A DNA stretch of 64,000 nt from Sphingosinicella sp942492965 (GTDB taxonomy: Bacteria; Pseudomonadota; Alphaproteobacteria; Sphingomonadales; Sphingomonadaceae): positions 620,001 to 684,000 of the forward strand of contig OW818656.1 in the NCBI GenBank assembly GCA_942492965.1, read 5' to 3'. This document shows positions 1 through 7,489 of this stretch, in pieces. The notes beneath the pieces were generated by a model. It had not been told where the DNA came from. It saw only the letters and a program-made list of their open reading frames with translations, and did not search any database. The translations under genes and the position numbers were made by a program. Every line of letters starts with the position of its first letter. Position 1 is the stretch's first letter.

Positions 1-1
1 C

Positions 2-178
2 GCACACGTCGCGCTCGCCGCATTCCTAAAGGGGGAAGGCGGCGCGCCGGAAGGTTGGCCGGACCTCGAAATCTTCCGCCCGGCGCAGGCCTACAAGGCG
101 CGCCACCCCTCGATCCTGCTCGCCTTTGATGCAGCCGCGAGCGCGGCGGAAGACGCGGCGGTTACAGCCAGCGCCTGA
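2..178 (+). CDS. 3' end of an unidentified protein (partial)
   Basis: The frame is open from the window edge to a TGA at 176-178 and gives 58 residues rich in Ala (…LAAFLKGEGG…WPDLEIFRPAQAYKARHPSILLAF…). Codon choice has the G/C-rich third positions of the real genes nearby. I do not recognise the family; the start lies outside the window. It runs convergent to the next gene and overlaps its stop by 17 bases. The alternative is that this is only read-through sequence, but the amino-acid pattern looks coding. Confidence 0.5.
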   Translation, partial: AHVALAAFLKGEGGAPEGWPDLEIFRPAQAYKARHPSILLAFDAAASAAEDAAVTASA

Positions 179-635
179 CCTTGTCCTTGTACGCGCGGTA
201 GTCGTCCCCGAACTTCGCTTCGAGATAGCGCTCCTCGCGCGCAATCACCTGCCGATCGATCAGGATCACAACGAAGGGAAGCAGCAAAAGCGTTGCAAGG
301 CTGTCGAAGATGAGCGCCAGCCCCGCGAAGATCAGCGCCATGCCGAGGTACATGGGATTGCGCGTCCAGCGATAGACGCCGCTCGCCACGAACGCCGTCG
401 TTTGCCGCCACGGCTCCGGGTTCGTACCCGCCCGCCGGAAGCGCAGCAGCGCCGCGAAGATGAGGCCGAGCCCCGCGATGGCCAGAATCATGCCGGCAAG
501 ACTCGCGACCTTGATGTCGAGCCCGATCGGCGGATCGCCGAGCAGTCGCCCGATTCCGAGCCCCAGAAGCAGCATCCCGGCGTAGACGAGAGGCGGTGGG
601 AAGCGTACCTGTGGGCTATCTTCCTCGATTTTCAT
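162..635 (-). CDS. isoprenylcysteine carboxyl methyltransferase (ICMT/PEMT-like) family membrane protein
   Basis: This 157-residue protein has four or so hydrophobic segments (about 16-34, 42-64, 98-127) and the family's C-terminal signature: RNPMYLG at 92-98, then EERYLEAKFGDDY at 134-146 and a terminal Y-K-V-R-R-W. Bacterial members are SAM-dependent methyltransferases of the inner membrane whose substrates are mostly unknown; prenylated proteins are not expected in bacteria, so the family name should not be read as a function. The start ATG is at 635, back to back with the antiporter region. Family assignment is firm, substrate unknown. Confidence 0.85.
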   Translation of the reverse strand: MKIEEDSPQVRFPPPLVYAGMLLLGLGIGRLLGDPPIGLDIKVASLAGMILAIAGLGLIFAALLRFRRAGTNPEPWRQTTAFVASGVYRWTRNPMYLGMALIFAGLALIFDSLATLLLLPFVVILIDRQVIAREERYLEAKFGDDYRAYKDKVRRWL

Positions 636-714
636 GACCGGTGACGATGCCTCCGTTTTGCTCCCTTCGTATCTACCGGCCTACCCCGCGCATCGCAAAT
701 CGGACCGCGCGCTG

Positions 715-2529
715 ATGGCGGTCGGCGGCGATTCGACCCTACTTCGCGACGGCGTCGTCTATCTGGCGGCGGCGGTCGCGGTGGTACCGTTGTTTCACCG
801 GCTGAAGCTCGGCGCGGTGCTCGGCTATCTCGTCGCGGGCATGATCGTCGGACCGCATCTGCTCGGCCTCGTCACCGATCCTGAAGCCACGCTCGCCTTC
901 GCCGAGTTCGGCGTCGTGCTGCTGCTGTTCGTGATCGGGCTCGAACTGCGTCCCAAACGCCTGTGGGATCTGCGCTACGACATTTTCGGGCTGGGCAGCG
1001 CGCAGGTGCTGCTGTGCGGTTTCGCGATCACCGGCGCGCTGCTCGTCACCACCGAGTTCACATGGCAGGCGGCGCTCGTCATCGGCCTTGCCCTCGCCCT
1101 CTCCTCCACCGCCCTCGACGTGCAGATCCTGCGCGACCAAGGCAAGATCAACACGCCGCTCGGCACGCGCATAATCTCGATCCACCTGATGCAGGATCTG
1201 GCGATCGTCCCGCTGCTGATCGTCACCACCGCCCTCTCCCGCACGCCGACCCCCGATGCGCCGGAGGGCTGGGAGATCGTGTGGAAGTCGTTCGTCGCGA
1301 TCGGCGCGCTGGTACTCGCGGGGCGCTTCCTCGTGAACCCGCTGTTCCGGCTGATCGCGCAGACGGGCACACGCGAGGTGTTCGTGATCGGTGCGTTGCT
1401 GATGGTCGTCGGCTCCGCCTTCCTGATGTCGAGCTTCGGGCTCTCGATGGCGCTCGGTGCCTTCATTGCGGGGGTGATGCTTGCGGACAGCCCCTACCGG
1501 CACGAGGTCGAGGCGGACATCGATCCGTTCCGCGGCCTCCTGCTCGGCCTGTTCTTCATGGCTGTCGGCATGATGCTCGACCTTTCGATCATCCTGCAGC
1601 TGCCCGGCCGCATCCTCCTCTATGTCGCCATCCTGATCGGCGTGAAGTTCGCGGTGATCTCCATCCTCGCGCGCCTGTTCGGCTCGAACTGGCGGGATGC
1701 AGCGCTAACGGGCGTCCATCTCGCGCAGGGCGGCGAATTTGCCTTCGTCGTGCTGACAGCGGCCGAAAGCGGCCTGCTGCTCGCCTCCGAAGCCTCCAGC
1801 CTGTTCGCCGCCGCCGTCACCGTCTCAATGGCGCTGACACCGCTTCTCATCGCCGGTGTCGACAGGCTCGTCGAGCGCGAGGATGACGACCGCGACGTCG
1901 AAGGACCTGAAAAGGCCGAGAACGCACCCGCGATCATCGTTGGCTACGGCCGTTTCGGCCAGACCGTGAACCAGCTTCTCGCGGCGCGCGGGATTCCGGT
2001 CACGCTCATCGATCGCAAGCCGGGGCAGATCGAGCTTTCCGGCCGCTTCGGACAGAAGGTCTATTACGGCGATGGCACCCGGCTTGATGTGCTTCGCATC
2101 GCGGGCGCGGAGGAAGCGCAGCTTCTCATCTATTGCAACGACGGCCACCAGATGACGAACGAGATGCTGGGTGCCGTGCGCCGCGCGTTCCCGAATCTGA
2201 AGGTTCTGATTCGCGCCTTCGACAGGCGCCACGTCATCCAGCTCGTCAACGCCGATTGCGACGCGGTGGTGCGCGAGGTGCATGAGAGCGCCGTGGCGAT
2301 GGGCCGCGCGGCGCTGAAAGCCGCCGACGTCGATGACAAGGCCATCGACGAGATCGAGACGGAATACCGACAGCGCGACAGCGAGCGCCTGGCCCTTCAG
2401 GTGGCGAGCGGCGATCTTCGCGCGGGGCTGGACCTTACCTACGGCACCTATCCGCTGCCCGCGAACGAAGGCCTCGGCGAAATCCCGCAGGACATCGAGG
2501 ACGACCTTGTCCCGGAACGGAGCGCGTAG
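715..2529 (+). CDS. KefB/KefC-type monovalent cation:proton antiporter (CPA2) with TrkA-N domain
   Basis: The protein has 604 residues if started at the ATG at 715; the frame is open back to 634, but the extra 27 residues are not typical and would overlap the divergent neighbour's start. The first ~380 residues form a dozen membrane segments of the Na/H-exchanger fold. A Rossmann TrkA-N (RCK) domain follows, with the nucleotide loop GYGRFGQTVNQLL and an acidic strand end LIDRKP. Such proteins export K+ or Na+ in exchange for H+, gated by a nucleotide or thiol ligand at the RCK domain. No KefF/KefG partner lies beside it, so glutathione gating as in E. coli is not implied. Confidence 0.9.
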   Translation: MAVGGDSTLLRDGVVYLAAAVAVVPLFHRLKLGAVLGYLVAGMIVGPHLLGLVTDPEATLAFAEFGVVLLLFVIGLELRPKRLWDLRYDIFGLGSAQVLLCGFAITGALLVTTEFTWQAALVIGLALALSSTALDVQILRDQGKINTPLGTRIISIHLMQDLAIVPLLIVTTALSRTPTPDAPEGWEIVWKSFVAIGALVLAGRFLVNPLFRLIAQTGTREVFVIGALLMVVGSAFLMSSFGLSMALGAFIAGVMLADSPYRHEVEADIDPFRGLLLGLFFMAVGMMLDLSIILQLPGRILLYVAILIGVKFAVISILARLFGSNWRDAALTGVHLAQGGEFAFVVLTAAESGLLLASEASSLFAAAVTVSMALTPLLIAGVDRLVEREDDDRDVEGPEKAENAPAIIVGYGRFGQTVNQLLAARGIPVTLIDRKPGQIELSGRFGQKVYYGDGTRLDVLRIAGAEEAQLLIYCNDGHQMTNEMLGAVRRAFPNLKVLIRAFDRRHVIQLVNADCDAVVREVHESAVAMGRAALKAADVDDKAIDEIETEYRQRDSERLALQVASGDLRAGLDLTYGTYPLPANEGLGEIPQDIEDDLVPERSA

Positions 2530-2530
2530 G

Positions 2531-3412
2531 CTACAAGAGCACGTCCCGCCGCTGCGCCACAACCTCGTCGATCCACTGTGAAAACGCCGCAATGCGCGCG
2601 AAGCGGCGCATGTCGCGGTGCATCACCAGCCAGAAGCTGCGCCGGATGGAAACATCGTCCGCGAGCACGGGCACGAGGCGCGGGTCTTCGGCGGCCATGA
2701 AGCGCGGCAACACGCCGATGCCGCCGCCGCCCGCGATCATTTCCCACTGCGCGTTGATGCTGGTGCTGCGGATCGCCGGCTCCAGCCCGGGCAGCACCTC
2801 GCCGAGATAATCGAGTTCGGGCGTGAAAATGTGATCGGGCACGTAGCCGACGATGCTGTGATCGAGGAGATCGGCGCGCGCGCCGGGCGCCCCCGCGCTC
2901 TCCAGATAGGCGGGGCTCGCATAGAGGCCGAGCCGGTAATCCGTGAGCCTGCGCGCGACGAGCGGCCCGTGCTGCGGGCGCGCAAGCATGATGGCGATGT
3001 CCGCCTCGCGCCGCGACGGACTCAGCACGCCGCTGCCTGCGACGAGATCGATGACGATGCGCGGGTGGCGGCGATGAAAGTCCGGCAGCGCGCGCGCGAC
3101 GATCCATGTGCCGAAACCCTCGACGACGCTGACCCGCACCGTCCCGCCCGGGCCCGCCTCGCCGGACACATCGCCGCCGAAGCGCAGCGCCGCCTGCTCC
3201 GCCGCCTCGGCGTGCTCTACAAGCGCGCGGCCCCGCTCGGTCAGCACATAGCCGGCAGGCCCCTGCTCAAAGAGCGTGGCATCCACGTCGCGCTCCAGCC
3301 GTGCCAGCCGCCGCCCGATCGTCGTCGCGTCCACGGCGAGTTCACGCGCCGCCGCATTCAGCCGCTGCGTGCGTGCGACGCACAGGAAAATGCGCAGGTC
3401 ATCCCAATTCAC
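2531..3412 (-). CDS. LysR-family transcriptional regulator
   Basis: It is 293 residues from the GTG at 3412 (MNWDDLRIFLCVA…), which has GGAAG ten bases upstream; a TTG at 3430 would add six residues but lies inside a dyad. The N-terminal winged helix (NAAARELAVDATTIGRRLARLE) is typical, followed by a periplasmic-binding-like effector domain starting near VRVSVVEGFG. It is divergent from mmsA, so control of valine/methylmalonate-semialdehyde catabolism is the likely role, as often seen for LysR neighbours. The effector is unknown. It converges on the antiporter gene with one base between stops. Confidence 0.88.
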   Translation of the reverse strand: MNWDDLRIFLCVARTQRLNAAARELAVDATTIGRRLARLERDVDATLFEQGPAGYVLTERGRALVEHAEAAEQAALRFGGDVSGEAGPGGTVRVSVVEGFGTWIVARALPDFHRRHPRIVIDLVAGSGVLSPSRREADIAIMLARPQHGPLVARRLTDYRLGLYASPAYLESAGAPGARADLLDHSIVGYVPDHIFTPELDYLGEVLPGLEPAIRSTSINAQWEMIAGGGGIGVLPRFMAAEDPRLVPVLADDVSIRRSFWLVMHRDMRRFARIAAFSQWIDEVVAQRRDVLL

Positions 3413-3422
3413 TGGGCTTCCA

Positions 3423-3440
3423 TACTGCAAAATCGCAGTA
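3423..3440. promoter_or_regulatory. dyad TACTGC-N6-GCAGTA, probable LysR operator
   Basis: A perfect 6-bp inverted repeat (TACTGC…GCAGTA, six-base spacer) lies 11-28 bases upstream of the LysR gene's GTG and about 91-108 bases before the mmsA ATG. LysR regulators usually bind an interrupted dyad containing T-N11-A between their own gene and the divergent target, and this is the only clear dyad I found in the gap. Binding is inferred. Confidence 0.5.
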
Positions 3441-3530
3441 GCGTAATGCGAATCTGGGGAATTGCCCGCAGGAAGGCGAAAGCAGATAAGCGCGCCAACG
3501 CCACTTTCGGCCTATTCTTGGGGAACGAGC

Positions 3531-5042
3531 ATGTCCGGCACCTTGCGCGAGATCGACCTTTTCATCGGCGGCGAGACCGTCCGCAGCACGAGCGGCCGTT
3601 TTGGCGACGTGTTCAACCCCAACACCGGCAAGGTGCAGGCCCGCGTTCAGTTCGCGACCGATGCCGAGATCGCCCGCGCAGTCGAGGTGGCAAAGGCCGC
3701 ACAGATCGGCTGGGCCGCGACCAATCCGCAGCGCCGCGCCCGCGTGATGTTCGAATTCAAGCGCCTCATCGAGCGCGATATGGACAGGCTCGCCGAGCTG
3801 CTGTCGTCGGAGCACGGCAAGGTGATCGCCGATTCGAAAGGCGATATCCAGCGCGGGCTCGAGGTCATCGAGTTTGCCTGCGGCATCCCGCACGCACTGA
3901 AGGGTGAGTACACGCAGGGCGCCGGCCCCGGCATCGACGTCTATTCGATGCGCCAGCCGCTCGGCGTCGTCGCGGGTATCACGCCGTTCAACTTCCCGGG
4001 CATGATCCCGATGTGGATGTTCGGCGTCGCCATCGCGGTCGGCAACGCCTTCATCCTGAAACCCTCGGAGCGCGACCCCTCGGTTCCGGTGGAACTCGCG
4101 AAGCTGATGATGGAAGCAGGCCTTCCGGCAGGCGTGCTGAACGTCGTCCACGGCGACAAGAGCGCGGTGGACGCCATCCTCGACCATAGCGATATCCATG
4201 CGGTCAGCTTCGTCGGCTCGTCGGATATCGCGCACTACGTCTACCAGCGCGGCGCGGCTGCCGGTAAGCGCGTGCAGGCGATGGGCGGCGCGAAGAACCA
4301 CGGCATCGTCATGCCCGACGCCGACCTCGACCAGGTCGTGAACGATCTCGCGGGCGCCGCCTTCGGCTCGGCGGGCGAACGCTGCATGGCGCTTCCGGTC
4401 GTCGTTCCGGTCGGCGACAAGACCGCTGCGAACCTTCGCGAAAAGCTGCTGCCCGCCATCGCCGCGCTGCGCGTTGGCGTTTCGACCGATGCCGAGGCAC
4501 ACTACGGCCCGGTCGTCACCGCGGCGCACAAGGCGAAGATCGAGAACTACATCCAGATGGGCGTGGATGAAGGCGCCGAGCTTGTCGTCGACGGCCGCGG
4601 CTTCAGCCTGCAGGGTCACGAGGACGGCTTCTTCGTCGGGCCGAGCCTGTTCGACCGCGTGAAGACGAACATGCGCACCTATCAGGAAGAAATCTTCGGC
4701 CCCGTGCTCCAGATGGTCCGCGCCGACAGCTTCGAGGACGCGCTGACGCTTCCGACGCAGCACCAGTATGGCAACGGCGTCGCCATCTTCACGCGCAACG
4801 GCCACGCCGCCCGCGAATTCGCCGCGCGCGTCAACGTCGGCATGGTCGGCATCAACGTGCCGATCCCGGTGCCGGTCGCCTACCACACGTTCGGCGGCTG
4901 GAAGCGCTCGGCGTTCGGCGACACCAACCAGCACGGCATGGAGGGCGTGAAGTTCTGGACCAAGGTGAAAACCATCACCCAGCGCTGGCCCGACGGCTCG
5001 CCCGACGGCAGCAACGCCTTCGTCATCCCCACAATGGGGTGA
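3531..5042 (+). CDS. mmsA: CoA-acylating methylmalonate-semialdehyde dehydrogenase
   Basis: It oxidises methylmalonate semialdehyde (valine route) or malonate semialdehyde to propionyl-CoA or acetyl-CoA using NAD+ and CoA. The 503 residues match family length. Visible are TPFNFPGMIPMWM, the cofactor-domain pattern AVSFVGSSDIAHYVY, the catalytic cysteine in GSAGERCMAL (about Cys285), EIFGPVLQMVRA and the MmsA-typical VNVGMVGINVPIPVPVAYHTFGGWK. The ATG at 3531 is preceded by GGGGA; an upstream frame extension to 3462 looks non-coding. It heads an operon with a RidA-like protein and an acyl-CoA dehydrogenase, consistent with valine degradation. Confidence 0.95.
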   Translation: MSGTLREIDLFIGGETVRSTSGRFGDVFNPNTGKVQARVQFATDAEIARAVEVAKAAQIGWAATNPQRRARVMFEFKRLIERDMDRLAELLSSEHGKVIADSKGDIQRGLEVIEFACGIPHALKGEYTQGAGPGIDVYSMRQPLGVVAGITPFNFPGMIPMWMFGVAIAVGNAFILKPSERDPSVPVELAKLMMEAGLPAGVLNVVHGDKSAVDAILDHSDIHAVSFVGSSDIAHYVYQRGAAAGKRVQAMGGAKNHGIVMPDADLDQVVNDLAGAAFGSAGERCMALPVVVPVGDKTAANLREKLLPAIAALRVGVSTDAEAHYGPVVTAAHKAKIENYIQMGVDEGAELVVDGRGFSLQGHEDGFFVGPSLFDRVKTNMRTYQEEIFGPVLQMVRADSFEDALTLPTQHQYGNGVAIFTRNGHAAREFAARVNVGMVGINVPIPVPVAYHTFGGWKRSAFGDTNQHGMEGVKFWTKVKTITQRWPDGSPDGSNAFVIPTMG

Positions 5043-5052
5043 ACCCTAAAGG

Positions 5053-5090
5053 CCCTCTCCCCACCGGGGAGAGGGTTTGGGAGAGGGGCA
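5053..5090. repeat. palindromic GC-rich repeat, left copy
   Basis: CCCTCTCCCC (5053-5062), a three-base loop and GGGGAGAGGG (5066-5075) form a perfect 10-bp hairpin, followed by TTTGGGAGAGGGGCA. It starts about ten bases after the mmsA stop. Inverted and direct copies lie at 5445-5542, so this repeat brackets the DUF559 gene. Confidence 0.85.
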
Positions 5091-5099
5091 AACAAAAAA

Positions 5100-5558
5100 A
5101 TGCAACGCGACCCGGTCCTGCTCAGCCGCACCCGCGAAAACCGCTCAGCAATGCCCACCGCCGAGCACATGCTGTGGCACGGGATTCGCGCCGGCCGCCT
5201 GAACGGCATCAAGTTCACGCGGCAGGCAGTGATCGGCCCTTACATCGCCGATTTCGCAGCCCGACGCGAAAAGCTGGTGATAGAACTCGACGGCGACAGC
5301 CACGCCGAGCGGATTGGTTACGACGCGGCCAGAACTGCATTCCTTGAACGGGAGGGTTACGGCCTGCTTCGCTTCGACAACGAGGAAATCCGAACAAACC
5401 TCGACGGTGTTCTGGACGTCATCGTCGCGGAAGTGGAAAAGTTGCGCCCCTCTCCCCGACCCTCTCCCCAAAGGGGCGAGGGAGAAGTAACAGACGCAGC
5501 ACACCCCCTCTCCCCGCCGGGGAGAGGGCCGGGGAGAGGGGCACACGAAGAACCATGA
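5100..5558 (+). CDS. DUF559 (Vsr/restriction-endonuclease-like fold) protein
   Basis: The 152-residue protein carries the DUF559 core from about 12 to 114: MPTAEHMLWHGIRAGRL, FTRQAVIGPYIADFAARRE, KLVIELDGDSH and LEREGYGLLRFDNEEI with NLDGVLDVI. DUF559 belongs to the PD-(D/E)XK nuclease fold; Asp in YIADF and Glu in VIELDG are the likely metal ligands. No biological role is established. Residues from about 116 onward (RPSPRPSPQRGEGE…LSPPGRGPGRG) are encoded by the palindromic repeat, not by the family domain. Its TGA overlaps the ridA-like ATG (ATGA). It looks inserted in the mmsA operon. Confidence 0.85.
   Translation: MQRDPVLLSRTRENRSAMPTAEHMLWHGIRAGRLNGIKFTRQAVIGPYIADFAARREKLVIELDGDSHAERIGYDAARTAFLEREGYGLLRFDNEEIRTNLDGVLDVIVAEVEKLRPSPRPSPQRGEGEVTDAAHPLSPPGRGPGRGAHEEP
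5445..5542. repeat. palindromic GC-rich repeat, right pair (inverted copy then direct copy)
   Basis: The first unit (about 5445-5484, CCCTCTCCCCAAAGGGGCGA core) is the reverse complement, with changes, of the left copy at 5053-5090. The second unit (about 5504-5542, CTCTCCCCGCCGGGGAGAG core followed by GGCCGGGGAGAGGGGC) has the left copy's orientation. Both are translated as the C-terminus of the DUF559 protein. The arrangement is right-facing copy, gene, left-facing copy, right-facing copy. Confidence 0.8.
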
Positions 5559-5950
5559 CCACATGTACCAAAGCCAGCTCAGGCTCGCCCTTCGAGGCTA
5601 CGATCGGCTTCTCCCGCGCCGTGCGCGTCGGAGACCGCATCCTCGTTTCGGGCACCGCCCCCGTCGAGCCTGACGGCACCTCCACGCCCGGCGGCGCAGA
5701 AGCGCAGACCGCGCGCTGCCTCGCGGTCATCATTGCCGCGATCGAGCAACTCGGCGGCAGCGCGGCGGACGTCGTGCGGACCCGCATGTACCTCACCGAC
5801 GCCGCCGACGCCGATGCTGTCGGCCGCGCGCACGGCGCCGTTTTCAGTGACGTTCGTCCCGCTTCCACGATGGTCGTGGTCGCGGCGCTGCTGCGCGCGG
5901 AATGGAAGGTGGAAATCGAGGCCGAGGCCATTGTAGGAACCGCTGTATGA
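5555..5950 (+). CDS. RidA/YjgF-family protein
   Basis: The 131-residue protein has the RidA pattern: GFSRAVRVGDRILVSGTAP near the start, AQTARCLAVIIAAIEQLGGSAADVVRTRMYLTD, then RPASTMVVVAALLRAEWKVEIEAEA. The Arg before the metabolite pocket (VVRTRMYL) and the closing glutamate are present. RidA proteins hydrolyse reactive enamines/imines; relatives of this length in catabolic operons have varied or unknown substrates. It starts in an ATGA overlap with DUF559 and ends in an ATGA overlap with the acyl-CoA dehydrogenase, so it is translationally coupled on both sides. Confidence 0.88.
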   Translation: MTTCTKASSGSPFEATIGFSRAVRVGDRILVSGTAPVEPDGTSTPGGAEAQTARCLAVIIAAIEQLGGSAADVVRTRMYLTDAADADAVGRAHGAVFSDVRPASTMVVVAALLRAEWKVEIEAEAIVGTAV

Positions 5951-7095
5951 CCCAGTTCGACCTCACCGACGACCAGCGCGCGATCCAGGAAATGGCGCAG
6001 CGCTTCACCGCTGACGCCATCACGCCCTTCGCGGCGAAGTGGGATGAAGACCACGTCTTCCCGCGCGACACCATCAAGTCCGCCGCGCAGCTTGGCTTCG
6101 CGGCGATCTATGTGTCCGAAGAGTCCGGCGGCATCGGCCTCGGGCGTCTCGAATCCGCGCTGATCATGGAAGCGATGGCCTACGGCTGCCCCGCCGTCTC
6201 CGCCTTCATCTCGATCCACAACATGGCGTCGTGGATGATCGACAGCTTCGGCTCCAAAACCGTGAAGACGAAGTACCTGCCCAGCCTCGTCACGATGGAC
6301 CGGATCGCGAGCTATTGCCTTACCGAGCCGGGCTCGGGCTCCGACGCCGCAGCGCTGAAGACCAAGGCGGTTCTCGACGGCGACCATTATGTCGTCACCG
6401 GGTCCAAGGCGTTCATCTCGGGCGCGGGCGAGAACGAGGTTTACGTCACGATGGTCCGCACCGGCGGCGAGGGCCCGAAAGGCATCTCCTGCCTCGTCAT
6501 CGAGAAGGACATGCCGGGCGTCAGCTTCGGCGCCAACGAGAAGAAGATGGGCTGGCGCGCGCAGCCGACCGCGCAGGTCAATTTCGACGCCGTGCGCGTT
6601 CCGGTCGAGAACCTCGTCGGCGGCGAGGGCGACGGCTTCAAGATCGCCATGGCCGGCCTCGATGGCGGCCGCCTCAACATCGGGGCGTGCAGCCTCGGCG
6701 GCGCGCAGCGGGCGATCGATGAGGCGCTTGCCTACACGCGCCAGCGCAGCCAGTTCGGCAAAGCGATCGCCGATTTCCAGAACACGCAGTTCCGCCTCGC
6801 CGACATGGAAACGGAGCTTCAGGCGGCGCGCATCCTGCTCTACGCTGCCGCCGCCAAGGTGACGGCGCAGGCGCCCGACAAGACCAAGTTCTCGGCGATG
6901 GCGAAGCGTTTCGCCACCGACACCGGCATGTCGGTGGTGGACCGCGCGCTGCAGATGTTCGGCGGCTATGGCTATCTGCAGGACTATCCGATCGAGAAGC
7001 TGTACCGCGACCTTCGCGTCCACCAGATCCTCGAGGGCACCAACGAGATCATGCGCGTCGTCATCGCACGTGAACTCATGCGGGCCGCTAACTGA
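5947..7095 (+). CDS. acyl-CoA dehydrogenase, probably isobutyryl-CoA dehydrogenase
   Basis: The 382-residue flavoprotein starts at the ATG overlapping the RidA stop. Visible motifs are YCLTEPGSGSDAAALKTKA (FAD/substrate signature 1), the second signature around QMFGGYGYLQDYPIEKLYRDLRVHQILEGTNEI, and the catalytic glutamate in EGTNEI (about Glu363). Position beside mmsA and the near-identical motif order in valine-pathway enzymes favour isobutyryl-CoA as substrate; 2-methylacyl or short straight chains cannot be excluded. Electrons go to electron-transferring flavoprotein. Its stop overlaps the next start by one base. Confidence 0.92.
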   Translation: MTQFDLTDDQRAIQEMAQRFTADAITPFAAKWDEDHVFPRDTIKSAAQLGFAAIYVSEESGGIGLGRLESALIMEAMAYGCPAVSAFISIHNMASWMIDSFGSKTVKTKYLPSLVTMDRIASYCLTEPGSGSDAAALKTKAVLDGDHYVVTGSKAFISGAGENEVYVTMVRTGGEGPKGISCLVIEKDMPGVSFGANEKKMGWRAQPTAQVNFDAVRVPVENLVGGEGDGFKIAMAGLDGGRLNIGACSLGGAQRAIDEALAYTRQRSQFGKAIADFQNTQFRLADMETELQAARILLYAAAAKVTAQAPDKTKFSAMAKRFATDTGMSVVDRALQMFGGYGYLQDYPIEKLYRDLRVHQILEGTNEIMRVVIARELMRAAN

Positions 7096-7421
7096 TGCTG
7101 GGCGCGCTCGCGGCGCTGAACGGTCTCCTCGCGGTAATCGTCGGTGCGTTCGGCGCGCACGCGATGACGGACCCGCAGGCAAAGGCCTGGGTCGCGACCG
7201 GCGCCATCTATGGCCTCGCCCATGCCGCGACCGCACTTGCCGTGATTACGCGCGCGCCTGCGGCGGCATGGAGCATGACGCTCGGCGCGCTTGTCTTTTC
7301 GGGCACGCTCTATCTGATGGCACTCGGCCTGCCGCGCTGGCTCGGCGCGGTGACGCCGATCGGCGGTGTGTTGATGATCGCGGGCTGGGCGCTCCTTATC
7401 TGGCACGCGCTTCGCGCCTGA
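7095..7421 (+). CDS. DUF423 family membrane protein
   Basis: This 108-residue protein has four hydrophobic segments and the DUF423 N-terminus, LAALNGLLAVIVGAFGAHAM. Function unknown; the family is widespread in the inner membrane. It is coupled to the acyl-CoA dehydrogenase by a TGATG junction, so it is likely the last gene of the mmsA operon. Confidence 0.85.
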   Translation: MLGALAALNGLLAVIVGAFGAHAMTDPQAKAWVATGAIYGLAHAATALAVITRAPAAAWSMTLGALVFSGTLYLMALGLPRWLGAVTPIGGVLMIAGWALLIWHALRA

Positions 7422-7458
7422 TGCCTTGAATAGCGGCGCCGCGCGCTGAAACGCGCTA

Positions 7459-7486
7459 GCGTCTCCCGATTCGAATCGGGAGACGC
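7459..7486. promoter_or_regulatory. perfect 28-bp palindrome covering the RBS of the next gene
   Basis: The 14 bases from 7459 (GCGTCTCCCGATTC) are followed by their exact reverse complement, ending three bases before the ATG at 7490. The only Shine-Dalgarno-like run (GGGAG, 7478-7482) is inside the right arm. As DNA it is an ideal operator for a dimeric repressor; as RNA it folds into a 12-bp stem with a TCGA loop that would hide the ribosome-binding site. Confidence 0.75.
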
Positions 7487-7489
7487 GCC

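Noticed and set aside
3399..4934. Long reverse frame opposite mmsA
   Set aside because: Composition is Ala/Arg/Asp/His-rich shadow sequence; mmsA has full family motifs.
5053..5542. CRISPR-like array from the repeated GC-rich units
   Set aside because: Only three copies, in mixed orientation, with a gene between them and no equal spacers or cas genes; it is a palindromic repeat family.
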